A stretch of 64,000 bases of DNA from Rhizobium sp. Root274. Its GTDB lineage: Bacteria > Pseudomonadota > Alphaproteobacteria > Rhizobiales > Rhizobiaceae. Location of the stretch: assembly GCF_001429245.1 (NCBI RefSeq), contig NZ_LMJE01000001.1, positions 1,062,309 to 1,126,308 of the forward strand, given 5' to 3'. The notes below the pieces were generated by a model that made no database searches, was not told the origin of the DNA, and worked only from the letters and a program-made list of their open reading frames with translations. Below are positions 40,939 through 50,782 of this stretch, in pieces (position 1 is the stretch's first letter; every line of letters starts with the position of its first letter). The translations under genes were made by a program, and so were the position numbers.

Positions 40939-41598
40939 TCAGCGCAGGGTGAGACGTGCCGCAGACGATACCGTCTCGCCGACAAGGCGCAGGCCGAGCC
41001 CACCAATGACGAGAGCCGCCAGACGATCGACGCCGGTTTTCCAACGGAGATAAACCCTCTGGGCACGCGGCGCTGAAAAAGCGAGTGCGACCACCGCATA
41101 CCAGGAGGTCTCGATCGCGAAGATCGCCGGGGGCAGGACCAGAAGCATGGCAAGCGGCGGGGCGGCCGGCATCAGGGCCGCGAAGATGCTGGCGTAGACG
41201 ACGGCGGTCTTGGGATTGCTGACCTGGGTGGCAAAGGCAAGGCCGAGGCTTCGCCAGACCGAAACGCCCCTTCCGGCTCCCTCGCCGCTCCCGGCGGCAA
41301 CCAGCGGCGTCTTCGCACCCTGCCATATCCGGATGGCGAGATAAACGAGGTAGAGGCCGCCAGCAAATTTCAGCAGCAGATAAAGCCATTCGACCTGCTG
41401 CAGCAGAGTAACCAAACCCACCAGGGCAAGCGTCGCGAAAAGCGCACCGCCGAGACCCATGCCGATGGCTGAGGCGAGCCCATGCAGGCGTGAATGCGAA
41501 ATGGAGACGCGGGATACGAGAACGAAGCTTGGCCCGGGGCTCATGGCACCGATGGCGACTGCGAAAAGAATGCCTGCGAGGATGCCGATTGTGGCCAT
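40939..41598 (-). CDS. LysE/RhtB family amino-acid exporter
   Basis: A 219-residue membrane protein with about six helices. It begins with the family signature GAMSPGPSFVLVSRVS, followed by GMGLGGALFATLALVGL and a conserved QVSNPKTAVVYASIF loop. LysE/RhtB proteins export amino acids such as homoserine, threonine or lysine. The substrate is not determinable. It lies 71 bases upstream of the iron permease in the same direction. Confidence 0.85.
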   Translation of the reverse strand: MATIGILAGILFAVAIGAMSPGPSFVLVSRVSISHSRLHGLASAIGMGLGGALFATLALVGLVTLLQQVEWLYLLLKFAGGLYLVYLAIRIWQGAKTPLVAAGSGEGAGRGVSVWRSLGLAFATQVSNPKTAVVYASIFAALMPAAPPLAMLLVLPPAIFAIETSWYAVVALAFSAPRAQRVYLRWKTGVDRLAALVIGGLGLRLVGETVSSAARLTLR

Positions 41599-41732
41599 GG
41601 TCGTTGCGCCTTTACTTCGTATCGTTCCGTAGACCGGGTCTCAGCTGGCCCGGGCACTGACACGAAGCCTATTGAGGCGGAACGTCCATCTCAAGGCTTA
41701 AGACTTGAGCGAGCATCGCCGCAGCATCGGTT

Positions 41733-44700
41733 TTAGTCCGCCAGCACCCGTGGAGACGGGAAGGTCACTTCCACCAGCGTGCCCTCGTTGGGTGTCGACG
41801 AAATGGCGAATTGCGCGCGGTTGGCGTCAACCATGGCTTTGGTCAGCGGAAGCCCAAGGCCTGTCCCGTCGCCACGGCTGCGCGGCGTGCCGGTGGAGAC
41901 CTGTCGGAAGGGCTTCATGGCCTGTTCCAGCTCGCTACGCGACATGCCGATGCCGGTGTCGCGGATGCGCAGGGTGACGCTGCCGTTTGCCTCATAGGAG
42001 GTGGAGACAATGATCTGCCCGCCCGAGGGCGTATAGCGGATGGCGTTTGCCAGGATATTGAGCGCGATCTGCTTGATCGAGCGGCCATCGGCGACAACGT
42101 TCGGAACAGCCTGGGACAAAGCGGTGCGGATGATGACACGCTGGCTGTTGGCCTGTGGCTGGACGATCGAGACTGCCGCCTGGACCATGTCGTTCAGGCC
42201 GACAGAAGCGAAATCGAGTTCCATCTCGCCGGCTTCGATCTTCGAGATATCCAGGAGGTCGTTGACGATGTCCAGCACATGACGGCCCGAGCGGACGATA
42301 TCATGGGCGTATTCGCCGTAGCGCGGGTGACCGACCGGGCCGAAATGCTCATTGGCCATCATGTCGGCAAAGCCGATGATGGCGTTGAGCGGCGTACGGA
42401 TCTCGTGGCTGACCCGGGCGAGGAAGTCGGTCTTGTGTGCGTTTGCGGTTTCGGCGGCCCGCTTGGCGTTGCGCAGTTCTTCTTCCGTGCGCTTCCACTG
42501 GGTGATGTCGCGAATGACGGCGCAATAGCCATTGGACGAGTTGAGACGGCCGATTGTCATGAACAGCGGCAAAAAGCCGCCGGAGGCTTCGCGCCCGATG
42601 ACTTCGCGGCCGTCGTTCAAGACACTGGCCACGCCATGGCCGGAAAGGCCGTTCAGATAATCGAGGATCGACTTCTGGCTTTCATGGGCAAACAGCATGA
42701 CGAAGGGTTTGCCGCGTGTTTCCATGTCGTCGAAATTGAACAGCGCGCTTGCGGCCCTGTTCATCGAGCGGATGTCGCCATCGGAATCAAGGATGACGAC
42801 GCCGTCGGTCGCGGTCTCCAGGATCGACCGCAATTCGTCGACCTCAACCTTCAGGCGGGCCACTTCGCCCGGATTGATAGGAGCCTCGGCAGGTTCCACC
42901 TTCTGTTCCGGCGCCTTGGCACCATGACCGGGCTGGGCGATGAGGGCGAGCATCAGGGCGCTTGCGTCATCGAAACGCACGGATTGCAGGCGGGCGGTGA
43001 CCGGCACAAGGCGATCATCGGCACAGACGGCAACCACACGGCCGCCCTGCTCGCCATTTTCATCCATCTCCTGGCGCTGGATCAGCGCATCGAGACCGCC
43101 GACAGCCTGCAGATCGTTCAGCGAGGCATAACCGGTCAGCGCAAAGAATTCGGGATTGGCGTGGATCAGCCGGTCGCCGACATGCACCAGCAGGGCGACG
43201 GGCATGAGATCGACGATCTCGGCGCTCAGGCTGCGCTCGCGGCGGGACGGCAAGCCCTCAAGGACCGTTGCGACCGGCAGGTCCACCGGCGGTGTTGCGG
43301 GCGTAACCGTCCCGGTCGGCGCGTCCGTCTCCGGGGGCGCGACGGATGCGGGCTTGTCGGCGGCTGCCGAGGGGGCGGTCGCTTCGGGGGTTTCGGCTGC
43401 GGCCTGTGACGGTGAGGTCGGCGGAGCCGTGCTGAGGGCCGGCGGGGCGGAGGCTGTCGGGTTGAGCGATTCTTCAACGCGAGCCCTCAGGCCCAGCGGA
43501 TCGAGCTTGCGGGCAATCTCGCGGAAGGCTGCCTGTTCGCCGGGCGTCAGGTTATCCCGGCTGCGGATGCGGTGCTCTTCCAGCTGAACGACCTTTTCCG
43601 GCAGGCTCGGCTTCGGTGGCTGCATGATGCGCAGCACCGGAGGCTCATAGCTCGGCGGCGTCACGACCGGCTGTTGGGGTTCAGACGGAGCCTTGGCGAT
43701 TTCGTCACTGGAGACCGGTGCGATGGCATCTTCCTCTACCACATCCGATGCGGTGTCGAACTCTTCCCCGTCGTCGTTGCCGCCGATCACCCAGGTATCG
43801 ACATCATCGAGATCAAGATGATGCAGCTGGTCCTCCTCGAAATCCTCCGGCGGATGGTTCTCGCCTTCGCTGAGTTCGGACAGGAATTCCTCAAGGTCCT
43901 CCTCGCGGGTCGGCTCGCGGCTGTCGATCGCATCAGATGCTGCGGGCGCCGCGGACGTCATGGAGGGCACGAAGGTCAGACCTGTGGCATTAGGATCTTC
44001 CTGCGCATCGGCGACGCGGACAATGCCGAACCCCCGGAAGCCATCGAAATCACGGTTGCGGGTATAGGTCGGCAGGGCAGCCAGATCGACCGGGACGACA
44101 AGCGTCGTGCCCTCGACCGGCCAGAGGATGGTCTTGCCGGACCAAGTGTCGCGCTTCTTCAGAAGTTCGCCGATCTTGCCTTCCGGATCGAGATTGAAGA
44201 GAGCGGCGAGATCGGAAAAGGCGACGCCATTGATGTCGGCCGCATGTGGGCCGACGGCCTGGGCGAATTCCGGCGAGACGTCACTGAAGCGGCCTTCCGC
44301 ATCGATCTTCCAGACAAAGCGCGTTGCGCGACGGCTGCGATCGAAGACAAAAGGTGCAGCACTGGAATTGGAGACCGTCTCGGCGACGGCTGCGGCGATG
44401 GCCGGTGCCGGGCTCGCCGCCTGCGGTGCGGCCGGCGTGTATTGTTCGAAGGCGTCGGGCTCATCGGAGGACAGGTCAGCCGTGTGCTCCACAGTGACCT
44501 CATTGTCGCCCTCGGGGCCAACCACCTCTGGCGTCGGGCGCTCATCGCTCACCTCAAGAGCCGACGGCGCCTGCGGCTCATTTGCAGGATCCGCCTCGAT
44601 GACATCCTCGGCGCCCATTTCCTCTTCGGCGGGCGGTTCAATCTCTTCGATCGCGCCGATTGCATCGATCACGGCGTCGAAGGGCTCCGATACGGATGCC

Positions 44701-45566
44701 TGCTCGGCAGCGGCCGGCTCCATCTCGCCGACTTCTTCGGTCTCTTCCAATTCAACCGTATCGTCTGCCCGAACGGGCTCGGCAATTGCGACGGGCAAAT
44801 CCCGCTCGGCCGTGGCCTCTGCGCCTGCAAGCTCAGCGACATCTTCCGAAGTGTCGGCTTTGGCATCGTCTTCGAAATCATCACTTGGGTCCATCTGGCC
44901 CAGAATCGTCTCCACTGCGAACAACAGGTGCAGCGCCGGATCGTCAGAGATCTTGCCGATGGCAGCCGGCAAATAACCCCGACCCGTCGGGATGGGACGC
45001 TTGACCAGGCGATCGGCATCGGCCTCGACAAGATTGATCAGCATGCGCGCCGTGGCCGCCGTTACGCCCAGGCGGGCAAAATCGGCGGAACCGGCGACGA
45101 CGGTTCCTTCCGCATCGAGAACCGCCATATGGGTATCGGGATCGTCGAAGCCGCTCATTAGGTCCTGCGCGCGCTCGGCCAAACCAGGTCGACCCTTCGA
45201 GAGCGACGGCACTGCAAGAAGGACAACCGGATCGGCGGCGCGGATCTCCACGCGCTCGACGGCAGCCGTGACCGGCAGCTTCTGGAAGCCCGAGGTGATG
45301 CGCAGCATCAGGCTACGGCTGTCGCCGGTTCTCAGCAACTGGCGCGCGGCAGCGTCGATTTGACGGAAGGCGACGTCGCTGCGGTCTGGCCCCTCTTCGA
45401 GAAAATCGTAGATGGAGGCCTGGCCGAAGAAGCGCGCACCGGCACCATTGCACCACAGAACCCGATCGAGTGACGGCGAAAACAGCACAAGCGCCTCGCC
45501 CCGGGCAAGCCTCGGGCGGATCAGATCATGCACGGCGACATCGATGAAGGGATACTGGGCGGGCAT
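41733..45566 (-). CDS. pdhS1: PdhS-family (CbrA/PdhS1-type) PAS sensor histidine kinase
   Basis: A 1277-residue cytoplasmic kinase. A degenerate N-terminal sensor (1-230) is followed by an acidic, Ala/Glu/Pro-rich disordered segment (about 235-400), a PAS-like domain (404-520), a second long acidic/Pro-rich linker (about 525-770), and two further PAS domains (775-890 and 899-1020). The HisKA domain has His1054 in ARVSHEIRTPLNAIIGFADM, and HATPase motifs are ILANAIRYT, RDTGIGM and GDGTGLGLPL. The H-box and C-terminus match the PdhS family that phosphorylates DivK/PleD to control the cell cycle and polarity in Rhizobiales. A GTG at 45581 is an alternative start. It is divergent from the phasin gene. 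Confidence 0.9.
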   Translation of the reverse strand: MPAQYPFIDVAVHDLIRPRLARGEALVLFSPSLDRVLWCNGAGARFFGQASIYDFLEEGPDRSDVAFRQIDAAARQLLRTGDSRSLMLRITSGFQKLPVTAAVERVEIRAADPVVLLAVPSLSKGRPGLAERAQDLMSGFDDPDTHMAVLDAEGTVVAGSADFARLGVTAATARMLINLVEADADRLVKRPIPTGRGYLPAAIGKISDDPALHLLFAVETILGQMDPSDDFEDDAKADTSEDVAELAGAEATAERDLPVAIAEPVRADDTVELEETEEVGEMEPAAAEQASVSEPFDAVIDAIGAIEEIEPPAEEEMGAEDVIEADPANEPQAPSALEVSDERPTPEVVGPEGDNEVTVEHTADLSSDEPDAFEQYTPAAPQAASPAPAIAAAVAETVSNSSAAPFVFDRSRRATRFVWKIDAEGRFSDVSPEFAQAVGPHAADINGVAFSDLAALFNLDPEGKIGELLKKRDTWSGKTILWPVEGTTLVVPVDLAALPTYTRNRDFDGFRGFGIVRVADAQEDPNATGLTFVPSMTSAAPAASDAIDSREPTREEDLEEFLSELSEGENHPPEDFEEDQLHHLDLDDVDTWVIGGNDDGEEFDTASDVVEEDAIAPVSSDEIAKAPSEPQQPVVTPPSYEPPVLRIMQPPKPSLPEKVVQLEEHRIRSRDNLTPGEQAAFREIARKLDPLGLRARVEESLNPTASAPPALSTAPPTSPSQAAAETPEATAPSAAADKPASVAPPETDAPTGTVTPATPPVDLPVATVLEGLPSRRERSLSAEIVDLMPVALLVHVGDRLIHANPEFFALTGYASLNDLQAVGGLDALIQRQEMDENGEQGGRVVAVCADDRLVPVTARLQSVRFDDASALMLALIAQPGHGAKAPEQKVEPAEAPINPGEVARLKVEVDELRSILETATDGVVILDSDGDIRSMNRAASALFNFDDMETRGKPFVMLFAHESQKSILDYLNGLSGHGVASVLNDGREVIGREASGGFLPLFMTIGRLNSSNGYCAVIRDITQWKRTEEELRNAKRAAETANAHKTDFLARVSHEIRTPLNAIIGFADMMANEHFGPVGHPRYGEYAHDIVRSGRHVLDIVNDLLDISKIEAGEMELDFASVGLNDMVQAAVSIVQPQANSQRVIIRTALSQAVPNVVADGRSIKQIALNILANAIRYTPSGGQIIVSTSYEANGSVTLRIRDTGIGMSRSELEQAMKPFRQVSTGTPRSRGDGTGLGLPLTKAMVDANRAQFAISSTPNEGTLVEVTFPSPRVLAD

Positions 45567-45707
45567 TGCTGAACCTGTCACGTCATGGCCTCAAAAGGCA
45601 AATTAACAGATTTTTAATAGCTAGCGAGGGCCTTGGGGTCCAGAAAGTGTCCCTTGTTTCGGTCGATAAGGTTAACCGGCCAAAGTTGCCCACATGCGTT
45701 TTTTCTA

Positions 45708-45724
45708 ATTGTGCACCGCACAAT
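45708..45724. promoter_or_regulatory. Palindrome upstream of phasin promoter (candidate PhaR site)
   Basis: ATTGTGC-ACC-GCACAAT is a perfect inverted repeat directly upstream of the phasin -35 element; TTGCATTGCA follows at 45729-45738. PHB regulators of the PhaR/AniA type bind TGC-rich palindromes at phasin promoters. Confidence 0.5.
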
Positions 45725-45728
45725 GATG

Positions 45729-45757
45729 TTGCATTGCACCATTGCCGGTGCTATATA
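45729..45757 (+). promoter_or_regulatory. Sigma-70-type promoter of the phasin gene
   Basis: TTGCAT (45729-45734), a 17-base spacer, and TATATA (45752-45757) form a good housekeeping promoter about 57 bases before the phasin ATG. Confidence 0.55.
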
Positions 45758-45814
45758 GTCCTCATACATGAACGAGCGGCCCGCACGGCCCCACCTGACA
45801 AGAGGAAATACGCC

Positions 45815-46255
45815 ATGAATACCAAGGACATGTTCTCTTTTTCGACCTTCGATCCTTCCAAGATGCAGGAAAGCTTCCGCGATTTCGCCGAAAAGGGCGC
45901 TGCTCAGTCGAAGGAAGCCTATGCCAAAATGAAGGCTGCGACCGAAGAAGCGACCAAGACCGTTGAAGCCACCGTGCAGACCGCCCAGGCCGGCACTGTC
46001 GAGCTCGGCCTCAAGGCGATCGACGCGCTGCGCACGAACACCGAGCATTCGCTCTCGCATCTCGAAGCCCTGCTGGGCGTCAAGTCGGTTGCTGAACTCT
46101 TCGAACTGCAGACCTCCTTCATCCGCAAGCAGGCTGAAGTGACGATCGAACAGGCCAAGGCGATCCAGGAAACCGCGAAGAAGGTTGCCGAATCCGTCGC
46201 CAAGCCGGGCAAGGAAGCCGCCGAAAAGGTCGCTTCGTCCTTCAAGGCCGCCTGA
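45815..46255 (+). CDS. Phasin family protein
   Basis: A 146-residue amphipathic helical protein that coats polyhydroxybutyrate granules. It opens with MNTKDMFSFSTFDPSKMQES, followed by long Ala/Lys/Glu-rich helices (KMKAATEEATKTVEATVQTA; TNTEHSLSHLEALLGVKS; VTIEQAKAIQETAKKVAES), the phasin_2 layout. AGAGGAAA precedes the ATG at 45815, and a terminator follows. PHB synthase is not in the window, but aacS and an upstream PhaR-type palindrome fit. Confidence 0.88.
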   Translation: MNTKDMFSFSTFDPSKMQESFRDFAEKGAAQSKEAYAKMKAATEEATKTVEATVQTAQAGTVELGLKAIDALRTNTEHSLSHLEALLGVKSVAELFELQTSFIRKQAEVTIEQAKAIQETAKKVAESVAKPGKEAAEKVASSFKAA

Positions 46256-46289
46256 TACGGTCTTTCCGACCCCTATACTCCTAGAACAG

Positions 46290-46320
46290 AGGGCCGGGCT
46301 TTCGGGCCTGGCCCTTTGTC
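46290..46320 (+). terminator. Rho-independent terminator after phasin gene
   Basis: AGGGCCGGGC pairs with GCCTGGCCCT (one G-T wobble) around a 6-base loop, then TTGTC. It starts 35 bases past the phasin stop. Confidence 0.7.
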
Positions 46321-46417
46321 TATCCAAGCGCATTTTGCATGATCCGCAGAAAGGGCTTGAAAAAAAATCCGACTGCTCGTATGTGACCCCTCGACGGCGT
46401 CAGCGACGCGGTCATGT

Positions 46418-46494
46418 GCGGTTGTAGCTCAGTTGGTTAGAGCGCAGGTTTGTGGCACCTGAGGTCGGAGGTTCGAGACCCCCCAACCGTACCA
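46418..46494 (+). tRNA. tRNA-His (anticodon GTG)
   Basis: A 77-base cloverleaf: acceptor GCGGTTG/CAACCGT, D-arm GCTC-AGTTGGTTA-GAGC, anticodon stem CAGGT/ACCTG with loop TTGTGGC, variable loop, T-arm with GGTTCGAGACC, and encoded CCA. The discriminator is A73 and the base before G1 is T, so there is no encoded G-1, as in alphaproteobacterial tRNA-His. Confidence 0.95.
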
Positions 46495-46566
46495 TTTCTT
46501 CCTTTTCCCCGATATCCACACAACAGACGCCGAAACGTAACGTTTCTCGTACCTCAGGTGGGACTT

Positions 46567-47442
46567 TCACGCGGTCTTGCTGGGGCGACGCCCTGCCAAA
46601 AGGTCTTTGTGAGCCGCGAGCAGTTTTGCCATACGGTCGACAACCATGCGGATTTCGCGTCGATGGCGATCGTCGTTGTTCATCACGATCCACTGGCGGT
46701 GACGGAGCGCTGCGATCTCTTCGCCGACACGCTCAAGAGTTGGATCAAGGTCACCGACGAAGCATGGCAGGATCGCCATACCGGCGCCGGCCCTGACAAG
46801 ATCGCGCAGCGAGCGCGGACGATTGACAGTGACGACGATGCGGTCCGGCTTGTTTTCGTGCGGCCAGCGCAGATAGTTCGAAACTGCGTTTTCCGTATCT
46901 ACAGCCAGCCATGGCTCGGCGCCGATCCAGTCGCGATTGCTGGCGCGATAGGTCGCATACGCTACCTCACCTGCGGCGACGGACGCTAGGTTCGGCTCCT
47001 CCGGCTCGAAGGCGCGGATGCCGATATCGCTTTCGCGATGGGCTAGACGGGCCCGCTGCTCCGCGACATTCATATCGATCCGGAAAGCATCACGGTCAGT
47101 GCGGATCGCGTGCATGTTCTGCGCCACGAGCCAGGCGATCCAGGTACCGAGGCTGATGCGCACCAAGGCTTGCCCGCCGGTCCCACGCCGCCACTCCTCG
47201 ACCTTGCGCGACGCCGCCTCAAGCTCGGACAAATGCTTCAGCAGCTGGCCGCCGTCGGACGTCAGGCGATAACCGGTCTGGCTGCGCAGGAAGAGTTCAC
47301 GGCCCAGTCGCTGTTCGAGTTCGACCATGCGCCGACCCAATGTTGCGGGGCTCAAGCCCGTGACATCAGCGGCAGCGGTCAACCCGCCCTGGCGAGCAAT
47401 CACAATGAAAAGCTGATAAGCGTCCCAGGCGATGTCTTTCAT
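46567..47442 (-). CDS. LysR-family transcriptional regulator
   Basis: A 291-residue LTTR. HTH residues are AWDAYQLFIVIARQGGLTAA through LSPATLGRRMVELEQRLG. The effector domain starts near residue 92 (VRISLGTWIAWLV). Targets are unknown. The gene is divergent from a small plus-strand ORF at 47535. Confidence 0.85.
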   Translation of the reverse strand: MKDIAWDAYQLFIVIARQGGLTAAADVTGLSPATLGRRMVELEQRLGRELFLRSQTGYRLTSDGGQLLKHLSELEAASRKVEEWRRGTGGQALVRISLGTWIAWLVAQNMHAIRTDRDAFRIDMNVAEQRARLAHRESDIGIRAFEPEEPNLASVAAGEVAYATYRASNRDWIGAEPWLAVDTENAVSNYLRWPHENKPDRIVVTVNRPRSLRDLVRAGAGMAILPCFVGDLDPTLERVGEEIAALRHRQWIVMNNDDRHRREIRMVVDRMAKLLAAHKDLLAGRRPSKTA

Positions 47443-47534
47443 GAATGAAAGACGTACTGCGAAACGGACCGTTTATACAGCGAAATTTGATCGATAGCCT
47501 CTCAAGATCGGTGATGTTGATGAGGAGCTTTTTG

Positions 47535-47762
47535 ATGATCGAACCTTTCATGATCCTGGCCTTTCTTTTTCTGCAAAAAGGGGCGCGGACTTCCAGCGCC
47601 AAGGATGAGGATGAATTTTACCGGCAGTATTCAGAGCCGTGGTCCTTCCGGCTGCATCGGAACTGGCTGCATCTAAGTGACTGGCTCTCCAGCGTAAGAG
47701 CCGCGACCTCCAGGTCAGCCGAATGTTCTCACACCGCCGCCGAACCGCATATCTGCAGATAA
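47535..47762 (+). CDS. Small possible membrane protein (75 aa)
   Basis: ATG at 47535 is preceded by GAGGAG at 7 bases. The 75-residue product starts with a hydrophobic helix (MIEPFMILAFLFLQKG) followed by a soluble part with EFYRQYSEPWSFRLHRNWLH. A perfect palindrome with terminator shape follows its stop by 4 bases. I do not recognise the family. The case rests on the ribosome site and terminator. Confidence 0.4.
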   Translation: MIEPFMILAFLFLQKGARTSSAKDEDEFYRQYSEPWSFRLHRNWLHLSDWLSSVRAATSRSAECSHTAAEPHICR

Positions 47763-47766
47763 AGGC

Positions 47767-47798
47767 AGAAGAGCCCGGTGACGTCACCGGGCTCTTCT
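47767..47798. terminator. Perfect 32-bp palindrome, likely bidirectional terminator
   Basis: AGAAGAGCCCGGTGAC (47767-47782) and its exact complement (47783-47798) abut with no spacer. It sits between the small ORF and the chemoreceptor gene, whose stop faces it. T-tracts are short on both strands. Confidence 0.6.
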
Positions 47799-47821
47799 AT
47801 TCCTGTTGCGGAGATCTCTGC

Positions 47822-50404
47822 TCACGCCGCGCGAACCGCTCCCTGCCCACGCTCCGCCTCAATTCGGAACTGCTGCAGGAGATCGCGCAGCGCATCGGTC
47901 TGCATCGACAGATCCTGCGTGGCCGCTGTGGCTTCCTCCACCATGGCGGCGTTCTGCTGGGTCATCTGATCCATGCGCCCGACGGCGCCGTTGACTTCCT
48001 GCAGGGCGCCGGACTGTTCGCGGCTGGTCTGCGCGATCTTTTCGATATGCTCGCTGATCGCTGAGATCTGCGAGCCGATGCGCGACAGGACCTCGCCGGT
48101 CTGCTGGACATGGGTCGCACCGCTGGCCACTTCGGTTGCCGAGCGGTTGATCAGGCCCTTGATCTCCTTCGCCGCATTGGCGGAGCGCTGGGCGAGTTCC
48201 CGGACTTCCTGGGCAACGACCGCGAAACCCTTGCCGGCTTCACCCGCGCGGGCGGCCTCGACGCCGGCGTTGAGGGCAAGCAAGTTCGTCTGGAAGGCGA
48301 TTTCGTCGATGACGCCGATGATGTTGGAGATCTGGCGGGAAGCGTCCTCGATCCGGCCCATGGCCGAAATTGCGCTGCCGACCACGACGGCGGATTCGTC
48401 GGCATTCTTCTTGGCTTCCCGTACGACGCCGTTCACCTGTTCGGCGCGCTCCGAGGAGGAGCGGACGGCGGCAGTGATTTCGTCGACGGCAGCGGCCGTT
48501 TCCTCAAGCGAGGCTGCCTGCTGTTCGGTGCGGCGGGCAAGGTCGAGCGCCGACTGCGCCATCTGCCGGCCGTTGTTCTGGATCTGGTCCACGTTGCCGG
48601 AGATCTGGTGCATGGTGTCACGCAGGCGGGCGAGCGACAGGTTGAAGTCGGTGCGCAGTTGTTCGAGGCGGCCATGGAAGCGGTCCTCGATCTCGAAGGA
48701 GATGTCGCCGACGGCGAGCCGTTCCAGCGCCTGGGCGAGCTTGCCGACAGCATGTTCGATCTGGCGGTCGAGCGCCTGCTTTTCTTCGTCGTTGCGGCGG
48801 CGTTCGGCCTCCGCCTCGATCTGCTCGCGCTGGCGCTGCATTTCGATTTCGATCTTGGTATGGGCATTGGTCTTGAACACGCCGAGTGCACGCGCCATCG
48901 CGCCGATCTCGTCGCCGCGCTTGTCCCCGGCAATGCCGGCTTCGAGGTCGCCTTCGGCGAGGCGCTGCATCGTGGCAGTGATGCGGGCGATCGGGCGCTG
49001 CAGGGTCAGCACCAAGGCAAAGCCACCGATGATGGCGAGCATGACGCCGGCGATGGTCGTCCCGATCGACAGGCGGTTGGCTTCCTGGCGTTCGGTGCCG
49101 GCGGCATCCTTCTGCAGGTCGGCGAACGAGGTGAGCGAGGCCCAGATCGCATCCATGGTGCGGCTCGCATCGGCGAAGCTTTCAGCGCGAGCACTGCTGG
49201 TTTTTACCAGCGTCTCGGAGTCGGTCGTGAGCGAGGCGAGCAGCGGCTGGATAGCGCCGGTCAGGCTCTCGTAGAAGGCCTTGTCGGCGATGCTGCCGCC
49301 GAGCACGACGAGGTTGTCGCCGACGAGCTTGATCTGGCGCAGGAGCGGCTCGCGGGCCTTGTCGTCCTTGACATTGAGGAAATTGGCAGCAACGAGGCGC
49401 AGGTCATAGACGTCAGCCACCAGCATGCGGCTGCCGGTCTGGACGTCATCGGCCTGGACGGCGCCCGTCTCGACGGTGGCGAATTTCTCGACCGACAGAG
49501 CGTATTTCTCTTTCGCGCCCTGCTCCAGGGTCGCGGCAAAGCCGCGGAAACGGGCAACGATAGAGCCGAGCGCGCGTCCGGTCTCCAGGCTCGTGTCACC
49601 GATTGCAATCTGCTTTTTCAGATCGTTGATGGCGCCCTGGAATTCTTTGCCCATCGGCTTCAGTTTGGCCGGCAGGGCATTGGCGATCTTGCGCTGCGTC
49701 TTGACCAGTTCGGGAAGCTGATTCTGCAGATAGGGGATCTGCGCGTCGGGAAGGCCTGCTGCAAAATAACCACGGGTGAATTCGGCAAGCTGGGTGCCGG
49801 CTGCGGCTAGGCGGTCGGCTTCGCGCAATGCCGCCTTGGCATCACCTTCGCCGCTGACCACGGCGCGTTGCAGCTTCTGCGCTTCGTCGGCAACGCGGAT
49901 CTGCTGGGCCATCAAACCCTTCAAATGCTCCTGAATGGCGGCAGCGGTTTCCACCTCCGACTGGTGCAGCTGCCACAGCGCATCGATCTTCTGATTGATC
50001 GCGCCAGTGCCGGCAATAGCTTCGTCAAGGAAGTTGCGCCCCATGCCGCCTTCACCGATCTCGGCGATGTTGTCCTTCAGCGTCGCCTGCTGGGCGTCGA
50101 GCTGAGAGACGACGGCAGTGCGGGTATCTTCAGATGTCTCGTTCAGGAAGCGGGTCATGGCCGAATTGACCGTGCGGAAACCGTTTAGCGAACGCATGGT
50201 GCCATTGGAGATTTCCATGCGCTGCTGCAGCAGACCGGAGGCATAGAGCCCCATCAGGCCGACAGCCGTGATCGACAGAACAAAGGGCAGCACGAATGCC
50301 ATGACCTTGGTCGAAATCGAAAATCTGGACAATATCTGATCGATCAAAACGCATCCCCCATGACGGGAAGACCGGTATACTCCGGTACATCCCTCGATTG
50401 CCAT
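47822..50404 (-). CDS. Transmembrane methyl-accepting chemotaxis protein
   Basis: An 860-residue chemoreceptor. TM1 is near residues 34-56 ([20 protein letters not shown]). A large periplasmic helical domain (about 57-440) follows. TM2 is near 445-465, with HAMP at [21 protein letters not shown] second HAMP-like region follows, then the MCP signalling domain with hairpin tip near 698-742 ([20 protein letters not shown]). The C-terminus (RGQGAVRAA) lacks the CheR/CheB tether pentapeptide. GGAG precedes the ATG at 50404. The ligand is unknown. Confidence 0.92.
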   Translation of the reverse strand: MAIEGCTGVYRSSRHGGCVLIDQILSRFSISTKVMAFVLPFVLSITAVGLMGLYASGLLQQRMEISNGTMRSLNGFRTVNSAMTRFLNETSEDTRTAVVSQLDAQQATLKDNIAEIGEGGMGRNFLDEAIAGTGAINQKIDALWQLHQSEVETAAAIQEHLKGLMAQQIRVADEAQKLQRAVVSGEGDAKAALREADRLAAAGTQLAEFTRGYFAAGLPDAQIPYLQNQLPELVKTQRKIANALPAKLKPMGKEFQGAINDLKKQIAIGDTSLETGRALGSIVARFRGFAATLEQGAKEKYALSVEKFATVETGAVQADDVQTGSRMLVADVYDLRLVAANFLNVKDDKAREPLLRQIKLVGDNLVVLGGSIADKAFYESLTGAIQPLLASLTTDSETLVKTSSARAESFADASRTMDAIWASLTSFADLQKDAAGTERQEANRLSIGTTIAGVMLAIIGGFALVLTLQRPIARITATMQRLAEGDLEAGIAGDKRGDEIGAMARALGVFKTNAHTKIEIEMQRQREQIEAEAERRRNDEEKQALDRQIEHAVGKLAQALERLAVGDISFEIEDRFHGRLEQLRTDFNLSLARLRDTMHQISGNVDQIQNNGRQMAQSALDLARRTEQQAASLEETAAAVDEITAAVRSSSERAEQVNGVVREAKKNADESAVVVGSAISAMGRIEDASRQISNIIGVIDEIAFQTNLLALNAGVEAARAGEAGKGFAVVAQEVRELAQRSANAAKEIKGLINRSATEVASGATHVQQTGEVLSRIGSQISAISEHIEKIAQTSREQSGALQEVNGAVGRMDQMTQQNAAMVEEATAATQDLSMQTDALRDLLQQFRIEAERGQGAVRAA

Positions 50405-50629
50405 GCGGTTATCTCCGCATGAACGTTACTCCACTCCGATGACGAGGATTGCGCAAAAAGTATCAAGACCAGGTTAAACAGCGACAGCTAAAGGTCAGAC
50501 GTCGGCTGATCTGGCAGATCACATGGCAGAAACAGACACACGCGGATGGGCCGGCCATCTCAATCCGCCGTTGGAAAATCGGGCACGGAGACAGGCGCTC
50601 CGTCCTTAGTAGCTGCGGATTTCAGCTAT
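50405..50629. other. Intergenic gap upstream of chemoreceptor
   Basis: I see no gene here. It holds the chemoreceptor promoter on the minus strand and nothing else I can support. Confidence 0.4.
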
Positions 50630-50782
50630 TCAGCCGAGAAGATAACCGGTGGCAAGGGTTGCCAGCATGCTTGCGGCAAACAGGGTGCTGATCAGAAATG
50701 CGCGAAGGCTGTTGCGTTCTTCATCCTGCCGGCGGCTGACGGCGATAGCAATGGCGCGGGGCTTGCGGTTCTCAGGGGTCAT
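50630..50782 (-). CDS. Small single-helix membrane protein (50 aa)
   Basis: MTPENRKPRAIAIAVSRR leads into a C-terminal hydrophobic helix (FLISTLFAASMLATLATGYL). AAGGA lies 8 bases before the ATG at 50782. The basic N-terminus and terminal helix suggest a tail-anchored membrane peptide. Family not recognised. Confidence 0.4.
   Translation of the reverse strand: MTPENRKPRAIAIAVSRRQDEERNSLRAFLISTLFAASMLATLATGYLLG

Noticed and set aside
43572..45161. 529-codon plus-strand frame opposite pdhS1
   Set aside because: Arises from the Glu/Ala-rich linker codons read on the other strand.
46418..46494. tRNA-His as an integration site for a mobile element
   Set aside because: No integrase, direct repeat of the tRNA 3' end or foreign-looking gene follows it.
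48110..49810. 566-codon plus-strand frame opposite the chemoreceptor
   Set aside because: Gly/Asp-rich antisense shadow of the MCP coding sequence.
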